Below are positions 24,521 through 34,157 of a stretch of DNA of 64,000 nt, one piece after another (the stretch's first letter is position 1; every line of letters begins with the position of its first letter). A program made the position numbers and the translations under genes. The DNA comes from Bacteroidota bacterium (GTDB lineage Bacteria > Bacteroidota > Bacteroidia > Bacteroidales > UBA6013): the NCBI GenBank assembly GCA_020048645.1, contig JAIFMG010000026.1, positions 1-64,000 of the forward strand, read 5' to 3'. Below the pieces are notes generated by a model. The model did no database searches, had not been told where the DNA came from, and saw nothing but the letters and a program-made list of their open reading frames with translations.

Positions 24521-27027
24521 TGGACAACTTCGCAGTTGGGGTTGTCTTGTTTGAATTTGTTGATGAGCATTTCCGGCACGCGGGTATTGAAGCATTTCAG
24601 GCTGCGGAGCTTGGGCAGTCCTGAGATGGGGCCGAGCATCATGACGCCGGTGTTCGTGATTTCGAGCACTTCCAAGGCGCGTAGGTTCTCGAGCGGTTTC
24701 AGGTTGCTGATTTCGGTTCCGGAGCAGTTGAGGATGCGCATCTTGGCCAGCGCTTGTATGGGGTCGAGCCTTCTGACGGATGTGTTTTGAATGTGAAGTT
24801 GTTCCAAATCTGTGAGTTGGGCGATAGGGCCCAAGTCGGCGATGGGGGAGGCCGAGCACTGGAGGTAGTTTAGTTTTTTGAGGTGTTGGATGGTGCCAAG
24901 GTCTGCCACTTGGGTGTCGGAGACTTTCAGGTAGCGCAGCAGATGGAATTGGCGCAGCGGTTCGAGGTTGGTTATCTGGCTCCGTTCGTCGGGGATGATG
25001 GTGAGCTCGGTGATGCTGACCAGGCGGTGGAGTTGCTCGGCGTTGGGAGTCAGGTCGATGCTGCTGTGCGCTTGGAAGATTTTCTTCCAGGCCAGGGAGA
25101 GCTGCGTCCACCAGGCGGCCAGGTTTTCGGTCTGGAAAATGACCAGCGCCGCGGGTGTTCTCTCCCAGATGGGCATGATTTGCTGGGGCGTGAACTGGTT
25201 TCCGTCGAGGTCCAGCAGTTGCAACATGCTCAATTTTGCGAGAGGACTAGGGTCGGTGATGCGTGTTTTGTCGAGCGCTACGCGGGTGAGGCTGGTGCAT
25301 TCGGCCAGCGGGCTGGCGTCGGCGATGGGGCATCCGCTTGCGGTGAAGCTTTCCAGGCGTTGAAGCCTGCCGATGCCGTCGAGCTTTGTCACGGGGCTTC
25401 GCGAGCAGTCGAGCAGGCGGAGACTGCCCAGCGAAAAGATGGGCGAGAGGTCGGCCAAGTCGGTGTCAGTAAGGCTAAGCTCTTCCAAGAGAGGCAGTTG
25501 TGCCAGCGGGGCCAGGCTTCCTAGGCCCGTCTTTCCATCGAGCTTGAGGCTGCGGAGCTTGGCCAGGGCGTGCAGTTCTTCTTTTTTGGGGGTGCGGGAA
25601 ATGTCGATGTGCTCGCCGAAGGCCTGTTTCCATGGGGAGCTGAGCAGCATCCACCATTGGCTGAGCTGCTCGGATTGGAAGACGACGAGCGTCGCGCTTC
25701 TCTTTTGGAGGAAGGCCTGCACCTCGGCGGCCGTTAGTGGGGTGTTGTCGGCATAGACATTGGTGATTTGCGTGTTGTTTTCGAGGGCCATGAGGCTGGT
25801 GATTTTGCTGCCATCGCATATCAAGATGCTAAGCATCGTGCAGTTGGCCAGAGGCGAGAGGTCGGCGATGGTTGTTCCGCTGATGTCGAGCTGCTTGAGT
25901 TGGGTCCATTGCTTGGCGGCCTCGAGGCTGCTGACGCGTGTTCCGGCGCAGCTCAGGCTGGCGAGTTGCGCGAGGCCTTCCAGGGGCTGGAGGTTTTCGA
26001 CCTGGCTTTGGTCGAGCACGAGATTTTCGAGCAGGCGGAGGCTGGCCAGGGGTTGGAGGTCTTTGACAGCCGTTTTCGCGATGTTGAGCGTGCGCAGGCT
26101 GGCGAACTGCCCGAATCCGTCGAGGCGTTTGAGTGGGCTGTTGCTGGCGTCGAGCTCGGTGAGGTTGACGGCGAAGCGCATGGGGCCGTAGTCCTCGATC
26201 AGGGTGCCGCGGGTGTCGAGTCGGCCCAGGCGCGAGAGGTTGCGCAGGGCGTAGGTGCTGTTGACGCGCAGCCCGGCCAGGCTAAGTTCGCGCAACTGGG
26301 TCATTTTTTCGAGCGGGGCCATGTTGCTCAGGCCGGTGCCGCTCAGGTCGAGGGTCTCGGTTTGCAGGATGTTGTTGAGGAAGGCCATCGTGTCGGCGTT
26401 GGCGATGCTGGCGCGGCTGAGCCAGAAGGCTTTCCAGTCGGCGCCCATGCTGTGCCACCAGGCCAGGGTCTGTTGGCGGAGGTTCAGCGGCGTGGTGTAG
26501 ATGCTGGCAATCTTGAGGACTTCCTCGACGGGGTCGAGGTTGACCTCCATGTGGCGGGTCTGGAGGTTGCGGACCGGGCGTCCGTCGAGGTCGGTGGCCA
26601 CCAGTTCGCGCTGCATGTCCACCATGAAGTAGGGCTGGCCATCTTCCTTGACTTTCAGCTCGACGGATTCCACTTCGAGCTGGAAGCGGGCGCTCCGGAA
26701 AAAGAAGTCCACGTCCTTGAGGTAGGATTGCACGTCCTTGAAGAGGGTCTGGTCGCGGTTGGCCACCAGGTCGTCCTCGATTTGCACCTTGTCATCGACG
26801 AAGACGCGGGCATAGCTTTGCGTGATGACAATGTCCTTTTCGCGGTTGGACGAAAGGCTGTCGCCCAGGAAGTTGAGCGTGCCTTCGACGTACTTGACCA
26901 GGCGGGTGATCTGCTCCTTGTAGTCGTTCAGCTTTTCGGGTGTTATTCCGGCTTGTGCGTTCCCGAAGGTGGGAAATATCAGCAAGATCGCCGCGAGGGC
27001 AATGACTTTAATAGGGGATGCTTCCAT
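24514..27027 (-). CDS. Exported leucine-rich repeat protein made of three modules
   Basis: 837 residues. After a signal peptide (ending TFGNAQA) comes a 165-residue N-terminal domain, then leucine-rich repeats of about 22 residues (LxxLxLxxTxIxDLxPLxxL type). They fall into three modules, each introduced by a Trp-rich spacer: AWWHSMGADWKAFW (189-202), QWWMLLSSPWKQAF (457-470) and AWWTQLSLAWKKIF (638-651). Each module ends in a similar strand (ATLVVFQ, AALVIFQ, NCEVVHY). LRR proteins bind other proteins or surface ligands. The upstream gene on the same strand overlaps it by 20 bases and probably acts with it. No T9SS sorting tail is visible, so it may stay periplasmic. Confidence 0.8.
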   Translation of the reverse strand: MEASPIKVIALAAILLIFPTFGNAQAGITPEKLNDYKEQITRLVKYVEGTLNFLGDSLSSNREKDIVITQSYARVFVDDKVQIEDDLVANRDQTLFKDVQSYLKDVDFFFRSARFQLEVESVELKVKEDGQPYFMVDMQRELVATDLDGRPVRNLQTRHMEVNLDPVEEVLKIASIYTTPLNLRQQTLAWWHSMGADWKAFWLSRASIANADTMAFLNNILQTETLDLSGTGLSNMAPLEKMTQLRELSLAGLRVNSTYALRNLSRLGRLDTRGTLIEDYGPMRFAVNLTELDASNSPLKRLDGFGQFASLRTLNIAKTAVKDLQPLASLRLLENLVLDQSQVENLQPLEGLAQLASLSCAGTRVSSLEAAKQWTQLKQLDISGTTIADLSPLANCTMLSILICDGSKITSLMALENNTQITNVYADNTPLTAAEVQAFLQKRSATLVVFQSEQLSQWWMLLSSPWKQAFGEHIDISRTPKKEELHALAKLRSLKLDGKTGLGSLAPLAQLPLLEELSLTDTDLADLSPIFSLGSLRLLDCSRSPVTKLDGIGRLQRLESFTASGCPIADASPLAECTSLTRVALDKTRITDPSPLAKLSMLQLLDLDGNQFTPQQIMPIWERTPAALVIFQTENLAAWWTQLSLAWKKIFQAHSSIDLTPNAEQLHRLVSITELTIIPDERSQITNLEPLRQFHLLRYLKVSDTQVADLGTIQHLKKLNYLQCSASPIADLGPIAQLTDLEQLHIQNTSVRRLDPIQALAKMRILNCSGTEISNLKPLENLRALEVLEITNTGVMMLGPISGLPKLRSLKCFNTRVPEMLINKFKQDNPNCEVVHY

Positions 27028-27892
27028 GTGAGATGAATTTGATGAGTTCTTTTTTTTGCTCTTCGTCCAGTTGCATGAGGTTCGAGATGAGCCAGCCGGT
27101 GTTGTGCCCGGCGCGGTTGAAGAAGCTCAGGCGGAAGTACCAGCCTGGGATTTGGAAGAAGTGGAACTCGGTGCCTTCGACGGACTGGAACCGCATCTGC
27201 CCGTTCTTGAGCTCGAGGAGCAGGAGCGTCAAGTGGTCTGGCAGGAAGTCGCGGCTGGCGTACAGTTCGGTCTTCGAGGGGTCCTCGAAGACCTTGTCGA
27301 GGTTCATGAAGTCGAGCTCGTGGCTCAGCGGGTGGAGGAATAGGCCGTAGGGTGGGAGCGCCTCTTGGTTTTGGAAGAACAGCTCGTCGTACCGGGGCAG
27401 GAAGGCACCGGCGAGCACCCATTTTGAGCCGATGCTCTCTTCTTGGAGCTGCAAGAACAGCGTGGCGGTCTCGGCGCGTCCGCTGGCGGTGGTGAAGCGG
27501 GCCTGCACTTGCGCGAACCATTGTCCGCCGTGGAAGTCGAGGTAGATCGGGGCTTCGGGCTGGCTTACCCATTGGGTGAAGGCCTCTCGGGTTTCGGGGC
27601 TGATGAGCTGGTAGTCAAGCTCGAAGAGGGCCGGGAAGTAGCTCCGCCGGTAGGCGCGGTCGTGGTAGAGCGAGTCGCCGAGGTAGAGGCGTTTGCCCAT
27701 CTTGTCCTCCTCGGCGTTGAAACGGCGGAAAAACTGGTTGACCTGCTTGGTGCGGGCGTAGAGGTCGCCGATGTCCTGGTTGATCTGCGCGCTGGTGGTG
27801 AGGGTGTTGGCCAAGAGGAGCAGCAGGAGCGCCACGAAGTTTGGCCAGGCGGCAGGGCGTATCGGAGGGCTTTCAGCGCGCGGCTTGGTCAT
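27008..27892 (-). CDS. Exported protein of unknown function, partner of the LRR protein
   Basis: 294 residues starting at the ATG at 27892, which places a signal-type helix (FVALLLLLLANTLTTSAQ) near the N-terminus. The mature chain is soluble with many aromatics. It contains GDSLYHDRAYRRSYFPALFE, GQWFAQVQARFTTASGRAET and QMRFQSVEGTEFHFFQIPGW. No family is recognised. It overlaps the start of the LRR gene by 20 bases in another frame, so translation of the two is probably coupled. An upstream in-frame ATG at 28006 would bury the signal sequence and is rejected. Confidence 0.6.
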   Translation of the reverse strand: MTKPRAESPPIRPAAWPNFVALLLLLLANTLTTSAQINQDIGDLYARTKQVNQFFRRFNAEEDKMGKRLYLGDSLYHDRAYRRSYFPALFELDYQLISPETREAFTQWVSQPEAPIYLDFHGGQWFAQVQARFTTASGRAETATLFLQLQEESIGSKWVLAGAFLPRYDELFFQNQEALPPYGLFLHPLSHELDFMNLDKVFEDPSKTELYASRDFLPDHLTLLLLELKNGQMRFQSVEGTEFHFFQIPGWYFRLSFFNRAGHNTGWLISNLMQLDEEQKKELIKFISHGSIPY

Positions 27893-28123
27893 GTCGTCGG
27901 GGGCTTGGATTTGGCCACCAAAATACCATTTCTCTTCAAGCCGCGAGCAGGCCCGGGCTTTTCTGCCATTGCCAAGGTCCACGCGGTCGAGGGCTTGTCG
28001 TTTCAAGCGTCCTGGCAGGGCGGCATGGGCTGGGTTGGAGACCCTTGCCCCGACGCTGGGCCAGCCTAGTCCAGATACTTGTGTTCGCGCCTGGGCCCCG
28101 AATCAAGCCGGGCCATTTTTCCT

Positions 28124-28156
28124 TGGGGGGCGAAAGGCCGCTTGCCGATATTTTTG
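28124..28156 (+). promoter_or_regulatory. Promoter of the acyltransferase gene
   Basis: An exact TAnnTTTG box (TATTTTTG) lies at 28149-28156, 29 bases before the ATG, with TTG at 28124-28126 as a possible -33 element (22-base spacing, slightly long). Confidence 0.45.
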
Positions 28157-28185
28157 TTAATTTGCGCACAAAACCCCCAAAGAGC

Positions 28186-29406
28186 ATGAGTGAATCCCGA
28201 AAATCGCGGCAGCAGCCCGAGCGGCGCAGCCCAAGCCCCGCCGAAATTGCACAAAACAGCTTCATCGCCGAGTCCGACTTCGATCCCGAATACTCCCGAC
28301 AGATGTGCGAGAACATCATGGAGCCGCTCGACGACACCTACTTCCGCTCCAAGTTCGTGGGCTTCGACCACATGCCCGAGCGCAACAACCCCGAGGTGCC
28401 GCTCATCTACGCCAGCAACCACTCGGGCATGTCGTTCCCCTGGGATGCCATCGTGTTCCTCTCGGGCCTGCTCCGGATCCATGATTACGACTTCTCGAAG
28501 GTGCCGCGCCCGCTGACTTCGCCCATGCTCTCGGCCTCCGCCTTCATGTGCCCCTTCCTGCTCCGCAACTTCTGGAAGCGCGCCGGCGGCATCGACGCCA
28601 GCTTCCTGAACTTCGAGACCATGATGAACCAGAAGGACATGGAGGTGATGATCTTCCCCGAGGGGGTGCCCGGCATCGGCAAAGGCTGGAACCGGCGCTA
28701 CCAGCTCCAGCGCTTCTCGACCTCCTTCATCCGCCAGAGCATCAAGTACAAGACCGACATCATCCCCTTCTCGACCGTCAACGGCGAGATGACCAACCCC
28801 TTTTCCTGGAAGTCCGACTGGCTGAACAAGGTCGTCCAGAAGGTCGGCATCCCCTACATGCCCGTGGCCGTCCAGTCGCTGCTCCTGCCCTTGCAGCCCT
28901 GGGCGTTCTACTACGCCCTGCCCGCCAAGTTCACCTACGTCATGGGCAAGCGCATCAGCCCCTACCAGTGGATCGACAAGCCCTACGACGAGATCACCGA
29001 GGACGAGTTCGCCAAGATCGCCAAGCGCGTCCGCGAGCTGATGCAGGCCGAGCTCGAAGAGAGCGTCCGCCAGCACGGCAAGAGGCCCTTCGACATGAAG
29101 GAGTTCTGGCCCGCGTTCTTCCGCGGATGGCGCTTCTTCCCCTACAACACCCCGCTGGGCTGGCCCATGATCTTCCGCGAGTTCGAACGCCAGTACGAAA
29201 AGAACGGAAAAGTCGAGAAGATCTACACCCGCCTCTTCTCCTACCTCTGGATGATGATACGCAACCCCCTCACCATCTGGTTCTTCGTGCCCATCATCGG
29301 CTGGATTCCCATCTTGCTCAAGGCCATGGTACAACAAAAGAAAATCCTTAGGGAGATGAAACGGCAGAAGGACGAGCGCGAGAAAGCGCGACAGAACAAC
29401 GCCTGA
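28186..29406 (+). CDS. PlsC-like lysophospholipid acyltransferase
   Basis: 406 residues with the glycerophospholipid acyltransferase fold. The catalytic His is in YASNHSGMSFPWDA, a variant of the His-x4-Asp motif seen in the lysophospholipid acyltransferase branch. The phosphate-binding motif is IFPEGVPGIGKGW followed by RFSTSFIRQSIKYKTDIIPF. A C-terminal membrane helix (NPLTIWFFVPIIGWIPILL) and a basic tail anchor it to the inner membrane. The family transfers acyl groups to glycerolipids or amino-acid lipids. The first 40 residues are basic and probably disordered. The downstream gene follows after 25 bases. Confidence 0.75.
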   Translation: MSESRKSRQQPERRSPSPAEIAQNSFIAESDFDPEYSRQMCENIMEPLDDTYFRSKFVGFDHMPERNNPEVPLIYASNHSGMSFPWDAIVFLSGLLRIHDYDFSKVPRPLTSPMLSASAFMCPFLLRNFWKRAGGIDASFLNFETMMNQKDMEVMIFPEGVPGIGKGWNRRYQLQRFSTSFIRQSIKYKTDIIPFSTVNGEMTNPFSWKSDWLNKVVQKVGIPYMPVAVQSLLLPLQPWAFYYALPAKFTYVMGKRISPYQWIDKPYDEITEDEFAKIAKRVRELMQAELEESVRQHGKRPFDMKEFWPAFFRGWRFFPYNTPLGWPMIFREFERQYEKNGKVEKIYTRLFSYLWMMIRNPLTIWFFVPIIGWIPILLKAMVQQKKILREMKRQKDEREKARQNNA

Positions 29407-29431
29407 CCTCCCCCCAAATCCCCACAAGCCG

Positions 29432-30670
29432 ATGCCCACACTTCCGCGCCTGACCCTACTGCTGGCTTTTTCCATGGCCGCGCTGGCCGCCAACGCCCAG
29501 CGCTTCGAGTGGATCGCCACCATCACACCCCCGCAGACCACTGGCTTCCAGAACATCTACCTGCCCCCGGAGGTCACTTCCCGGCTCAACCACAACTACG
29601 CCGACATTCGCCTGTTCGACCAGGACGGCAAGGAGGTTCCCTACCTCCAGCGCATCGACCGCCGCGCCGAAATGGGCGATGAAAGCCTCGAAATGGCCAT
29701 TGACGAGAACAAGCACCAGCGCCGCAAGGGCCACACCCGACTGCGGCTGGCCAATCCCCAGAAAAAGGAGCTCGACAACATCTTCCTGCTCATCGAGCCC
29801 ACCGACCACGAGGTCTGGATCAAGATGAGCGGGAGCCAGGATGGCAAGAACTGGTTCATCCTCAAGGAGTCGAGCCCCTACTTCCCCGAGCTCGACGACG
29901 ACGGCCTCATGCGGCTGTCCCTGCTCGACTTTCCCAAAAACGACTATCCCTTCGTCGAACTGCTCCTCTACGACTACAACAACAAGCCCGTTGTCGTCGA
30001 AAAGGCCCTCAACTACGAACTGGGCCCGACCCGCTACAACTACTCCGAAATCAAGCCCTTGGACTTCACGCAGAACGACACGATCGAGGAAGGCTACTCG
30101 CTCATCACCATCAAGTTCGACCAAGAGCACTACATCGACCGCATTTCCTTCCAGTTCGAAGGGCCCGTCTTCTACATGCGCCGAGCCGAGCTCAGCAAGC
30201 TCGACACCCTGAGCGAGAAGAAGATGAAAGTCGAGTTCTTCGACCAGGCCAAGCGCCAGTTCTACGTCTCTTCCAACGGCGGCAACATCCTCTACCTTTC
30301 CGACTACAAGGCCCAGACCTTCTACCTGCGCGTCAAAAACGACGACAGCCCGCCCCTGCGCATGGTCTCTGCCAACGCCTACCAGCTCAACAAGTACCTG
30401 ACGGCCTACCTAGAGGCGGGCAAGCGCTACGAGCTGCGTTTCGGAAACGAGCGCCTCTCGCCCCCGCTCTACGACCTCAAGTACTTCCGCGACAGCATCC
30501 CCGACACCATCCCCACCGTCCACATCCATGGACTGCCCAGCCCCGCGCAGGCCGAACAGGAGGCCAAGATGCTCGAGGTGCCGACAGCCCTGCTCTGGTC
30601 GATGGTCGGGCTCGTAACCCTGCTCCTGGCCTTCCTCTCCGTGCGCATGTTCCGCGAGATAATCCCTTGA
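29432..30670 (+). CDS. DUF3999-like exported, membrane-anchored protein
   Basis: 412 residues. A signal peptide (ending AALAANAQ) is followed by a strand-rich domain opening FEWIATITPPQTTGFQNIYL and HNYADIRLFDQDGKEVPY, which resembles the DUF3999 family start (protein of LPxEV, then aDiRvfd..G..VPY). The middle looks like a galactose-binding-type beta sandwich (DRISFQFEGPVFYMRRAEL). The C-terminus has one membrane helix (LLWSMVGLVTLLLAFLSV). The ABC ATPase gene begins 38 bases later; whether this protein serves it is open. Confidence 0.5.
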   Translation: MPTLPRLTLLLAFSMAALAANAQRFEWIATITPPQTTGFQNIYLPPEVTSRLNHNYADIRLFDQDGKEVPYLQRIDRRAEMGDESLEMAIDENKHQRRKGHTRLRLANPQKKELDNIFLLIEPTDHEVWIKMSGSQDGKNWFILKESSPYFPELDDDGLMRLSLLDFPKNDYPFVELLLYDYNNKPVVVEKALNYELGPTRYNYSEIKPLDFTQNDTIEEGYSLITIKFDQEHYIDRISFQFEGPVFYMRRAELSKLDTLSEKKMKVEFFDQAKRQFYVSSNGGNILYLSDYKAQTFYLRVKNDDSPPLRMVSANAYQLNKYLTAYLEAGKRYELRFGNERLSPPLYDLKYFRDSIPDTIPTVHIHGLPSPAQAEQEAKMLEVPTALLWSMVGLVTLLLAFLSVRMFREIIP

Positions 30671-30708
30671 AGACCAATCCGAACCGCATAACCAACAACG
30701 CCCAAGCG

Positions 30709-31386
<678 letters not shown>

Positions 31387-31455
31387 GCGGAGTCCCGCCC
31401 TGTCCGTCAGCCAGAAACAGCCCCACCAGCGCCCCACCCAAAAATTCCCCAGAAG

Positions 31456-33168
31456 ATGACGCCCCGAAAGAAACTCGACCTGGGAAACTCGGACTTCAAA
31501 AACACCATCCAAGCGAAGGCCTACTACATCGACAAGAGCCTTTTCATCCAAGAGGTCGTCGAAGCGGAGAGCAGCGTCCTGCTTTTTCCGAGGCCCCGCC
31601 GCTTCGGCAAGACCTTGAACTTGTCCATGCTCAAATATTTCTTCGACAAGACCGAGACCGATGCCCAGAATCTCTTCGAGGACTTGCTCATCTGGAAGGC
31701 CGACAATGCCTCCAAGGACCATTACCGAAGGTACCCGGTCATCAGCCTGAGCTTCAAAGATGCCAAGGCAAACCATTGGGAAGATTGTCAAGAATTGATT
31801 GTCGCCGAACTGGTCAAGGCCTACCGGCAGCATCGCTACCTGCTCGAAGGGGATACCCTCTTCGACGACGAGAAGCAAGAGTTCTTGTCCATCATCAACA
31901 AAACGGCCAAGACCACCGACTATCAGAACAGCCTGAAAATGCTGAGCGGCTACCTGCGCCGCTTCCATCGCCAGCACGTCTTGATCCTCATGGACGAATA
32001 CGACACTCCCATCCAGGCCGGTTTCGGGAAGTACTACGAAGAAGTCGTCTCCTTCATGCGCAATTTGCTAAGCGGTGCTTTTAAGGACAACCTGAACCTC
32101 TACAAAGGCATCATTTCAGGCATTCTCCGCATCTCGAAGGAGAGCATCTTCTCGGGCCTGAACAACTTGAGCGCCTATTCCCTCCTCGACCACCGCTTCT
32201 CCGACCACTTTGGGTTCACAGAGAAGGAAGTGGAAAAAATTCTTCGAGATTTTGAACTGGAAGAGCAATACCAACAGGTGAAAAAGTGGTACAACGGATA
32301 CAAATTCGGCAATACCGAATCCATCTACAATCCGTGGTCAATCCTGAATTTTGCCCTCAACCCGAAAGACGGTTTCAAGCCATATTGGACCAACACCAGC
32401 TCCAACGAACTGATCAAAAATCAAATCAAGAAGAAAAATGCCAATGCCACCCGTCAGGAACTGATCAAGCTGATCAACGGCCAGAGCATTGTCAAGGAAA
32501 TCGAGGAGAATTTTGTTTTTTCGGATTGGGATAGCCCCAAAGAGATGCTTTGGACTTTGTTGGTATATGCAGGGTATCTGACCGTTCGGAACAATGTTTC
32601 GCGCAAGGAATACGAGCTGCGCATCCCCAATTACGAGGTCAAGACTGTTTTTCAGGATACCATCATCGAATGGTTGCAGACGGAGGTCAAAATCAACAAA
32701 TCCTCTCTTGCCGAAATGGCCAACGCGCTGGTAGCCAATCGACCAACTGAGTTTGAAAAAGCCTTCCGGCAGGTGATGGGCGATACGTTCAGCTATTTCG
32801 ATACCCAGAAAGGGAATGAATACGTCTTCCACGCTTACGTTTTGGGACTGTTGGCCTTGCTGGGCGACGAGTACATCGTCCGATCCAACCGCGAAAGCGG
32901 TGAAGGCCGTTATGACATCCTCATGATACCGCACGACAAGAGCCGATACGGTGTCGTGATAGAAATCAAGACAATCGACAAACAAAAACCCCACGAAAGC
33001 GGGACCAGCTTCCACCAGAGGGTCCAGGCCGAACTAGCGGAAGCGTTGGAGCAAATCGAGCGGAACCGATACCATGCCGAGCTGCTGTCGCACAAGATAG
33101 CGCCGGAGCGCATCCTCAAGCTGCCCATCGTTTTCGCGGGCAAGCAGCCGTTCGTGGCCAAGGCCTAG
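31456..33168 (+). CDS. AAA-ATPase-like / PD-(D/E)XK nuclease domain protein
   Basis: 570 residues. The N-terminal AAA-ATPase-like domain (PF09820 type) has YYIDKSLFI, a Walker A-like PRPRRFGKT (45-53), a Walker B-like VLILMDEYDTPI, and the family segment SGILRISKESIFSGLNNL. The C-terminal PD-(D/E)XK domain shows GRYDILMIPHDKSRYGVVIE followed by IKT, giving Asp, Glu and Lys at the expected places. Such proteins are common, often in many copies, in Bacteroidota; their role (mobile element, defence or repair) is unproven. It follows the ABC ATPase by 69 bases and ends 16 bases before the convergent fmt gene. It is less GC-rich in its middle than its neighbours. Confidence 0.85.
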   Translation: MTPRKKLDLGNSDFKNTIQAKAYYIDKSLFIQEVVEAESSVLLFPRPRRFGKTLNLSMLKYFFDKTETDAQNLFEDLLIWKADNASKDHYRRYPVISLSFKDAKANHWEDCQELIVAELVKAYRQHRYLLEGDTLFDDEKQEFLSIINKTAKTTDYQNSLKMLSGYLRRFHRQHVLILMDEYDTPIQAGFGKYYEEVVSFMRNLLSGAFKDNLNLYKGIISGILRISKESIFSGLNNLSAYSLLDHRFSDHFGFTEKEVEKILRDFELEEQYQQVKKWYNGYKFGNTESIYNPWSILNFALNPKDGFKPYWTNTSSNELIKNQIKKKNANATRQELIKLINGQSIVKEIEENFVFSDWDSPKEMLWTLLVYAGYLTVRNNVSRKEYELRIPNYEVKTVFQDTIIEWLQTEVKINKSSLAEMANALVANRPTEFEKAFRQVMGDTFSYFDTQKGNEYVFHAYVLGLLALLGDEYIVRSNRESGEGRYDILMIPHDKSRYGVVIEIKTIDKQKPHESGTSFHQRVQAELAEALEQIERNRYHAELLSHKIAPERILKLPIVFAGKQPFVAKA

Positions 33169-33184
33169 GGCTTGGTCGGCAGGC

Positions 33185-34132
33185 TCAGCCCAGCTCGTAG
33201 CGCTCGGGCTGGAATCCTTTCAGGAACTCGCTGATGGCCAGGCGCTTTTTGGTGGGCCATTGCACCTCCAGCAGCTCCAGGCACCCGTCGGGCGTGGCCA
33301 TGCGCAGGAAGGTCTTGCCGTCGGTGGCCCAAGGCTCGTCCAGGCGCTCGGCGCTGGGGCGGCTCAAGAAGACCTTCATGGCGAACTCCTGGCCACTGCC
33401 TTTCTCGCGCCAGCGCGTCCAGGCGGCGGGGTAGGGACTGAGGCCGCGGACCAGGTTGTGCAGCTCGGCCGCGGGCCGTGCGAAATCGAGCAGGCAGTGC
33501 TCTTTGAAGATCTTGGGGGCCGAGAGGGCGTGCTCGGGCGGCGCGGGCAGTCGGTCCTGCTCCACCAGCGGGAAGTCGCCCCGCTCGATGGCCTCGACCG
33601 TGCGGAGCAGCAGCGGCGCACCCAGGCGCATCAGCGCGTCGTGTACGGTTCCGGCGTTGTCGTCAGGGCCGATGGGCAGGCTTTCCTGGAAGATGAGCTT
33701 GCCCGTGTCGATTTCGTGCTTGAGGCGAAAGGTGCTGACCCCAGTGCGGGTCTCGCCGCGGATGACGGCCCAGTTGATGGGCGCCGCGCCGCGGTAGCTG
33801 GGCAGCAGCGAGCCGTGCAGGTTGATGGTCCCCAGCGGGGGCATCTCCCAGACGGCGCGGGGCAGCATCCGGAAGGCCACGACCACTTGCAAGTCGGCCC
33901 GCAGCGCGGCAAGGCTGTCCAGGAAATCCGGGGCCTTGAGCTTTTCCGGCTGAAGCAGCGGCAGGCCCCGCTCCAGCGCGAACTGCTTGACCTCCGACAT
34001 GCGGGGCTTCTGGCCGCGGCCTGCCGGCTTGTCGGGCGTGGTAACGACGGCCACGATGTTTTTGCCCGCTTCGACCAATGTTTTGAGGCTTTCGACCGCG
34101 AAGGCCGGCGTGCCCATGAAGACGATTCTCAT
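33185..34132 (-). CDS. fmt: Methionyl-tRNA formyltransferase
   Basis: 315 residues, normal Fmt length. It formylates initiator Met-tRNA using 10-formyltetrahydrofolate. Catalytic residues Asn104 and His106 are in GTINLHGSLLPSYRGAAPIN and Asp142 in HEIDTGKLI, matching N106/H108/D144 of the E. coli enzyme. The C-terminal tRNA-binding domain is present. It lies 25 bases after the FAD dehydrogenase gene on the same strand and may be cotranscribed with it. Usually fmt sits beside def, which is not seen here. Confidence 0.95.
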   Translation of the reverse strand: MRIVFMGTPAFAVESLKTLVEAGKNIVAVVTTPDKPAGRGQKPRMSEVKQFALERGLPLLQPEKLKAPDFLDSLAALRADLQVVVAFRMLPRAVWEMPPLGTINLHGSLLPSYRGAAPINWAVIRGETRTGVSTFRLKHEIDTGKLIFQESLPIGPDDNAGTVHDALMRLGAPLLLRTVEAIERGDFPLVEQDRLPAPPEHALSAPKIFKEHCLLDFARPAAELHNLVRGLSPYPAAWTRWREKGSGQEFAMKVFLSRPSAERLDEPWATDGKTFLRMATPDGCLELLEVQWPTKKRLAISEFLKGFQPERYELG

Positions 34133-34157
34133 GGCAGTGGGTTCGTTTTCGGGAGGT

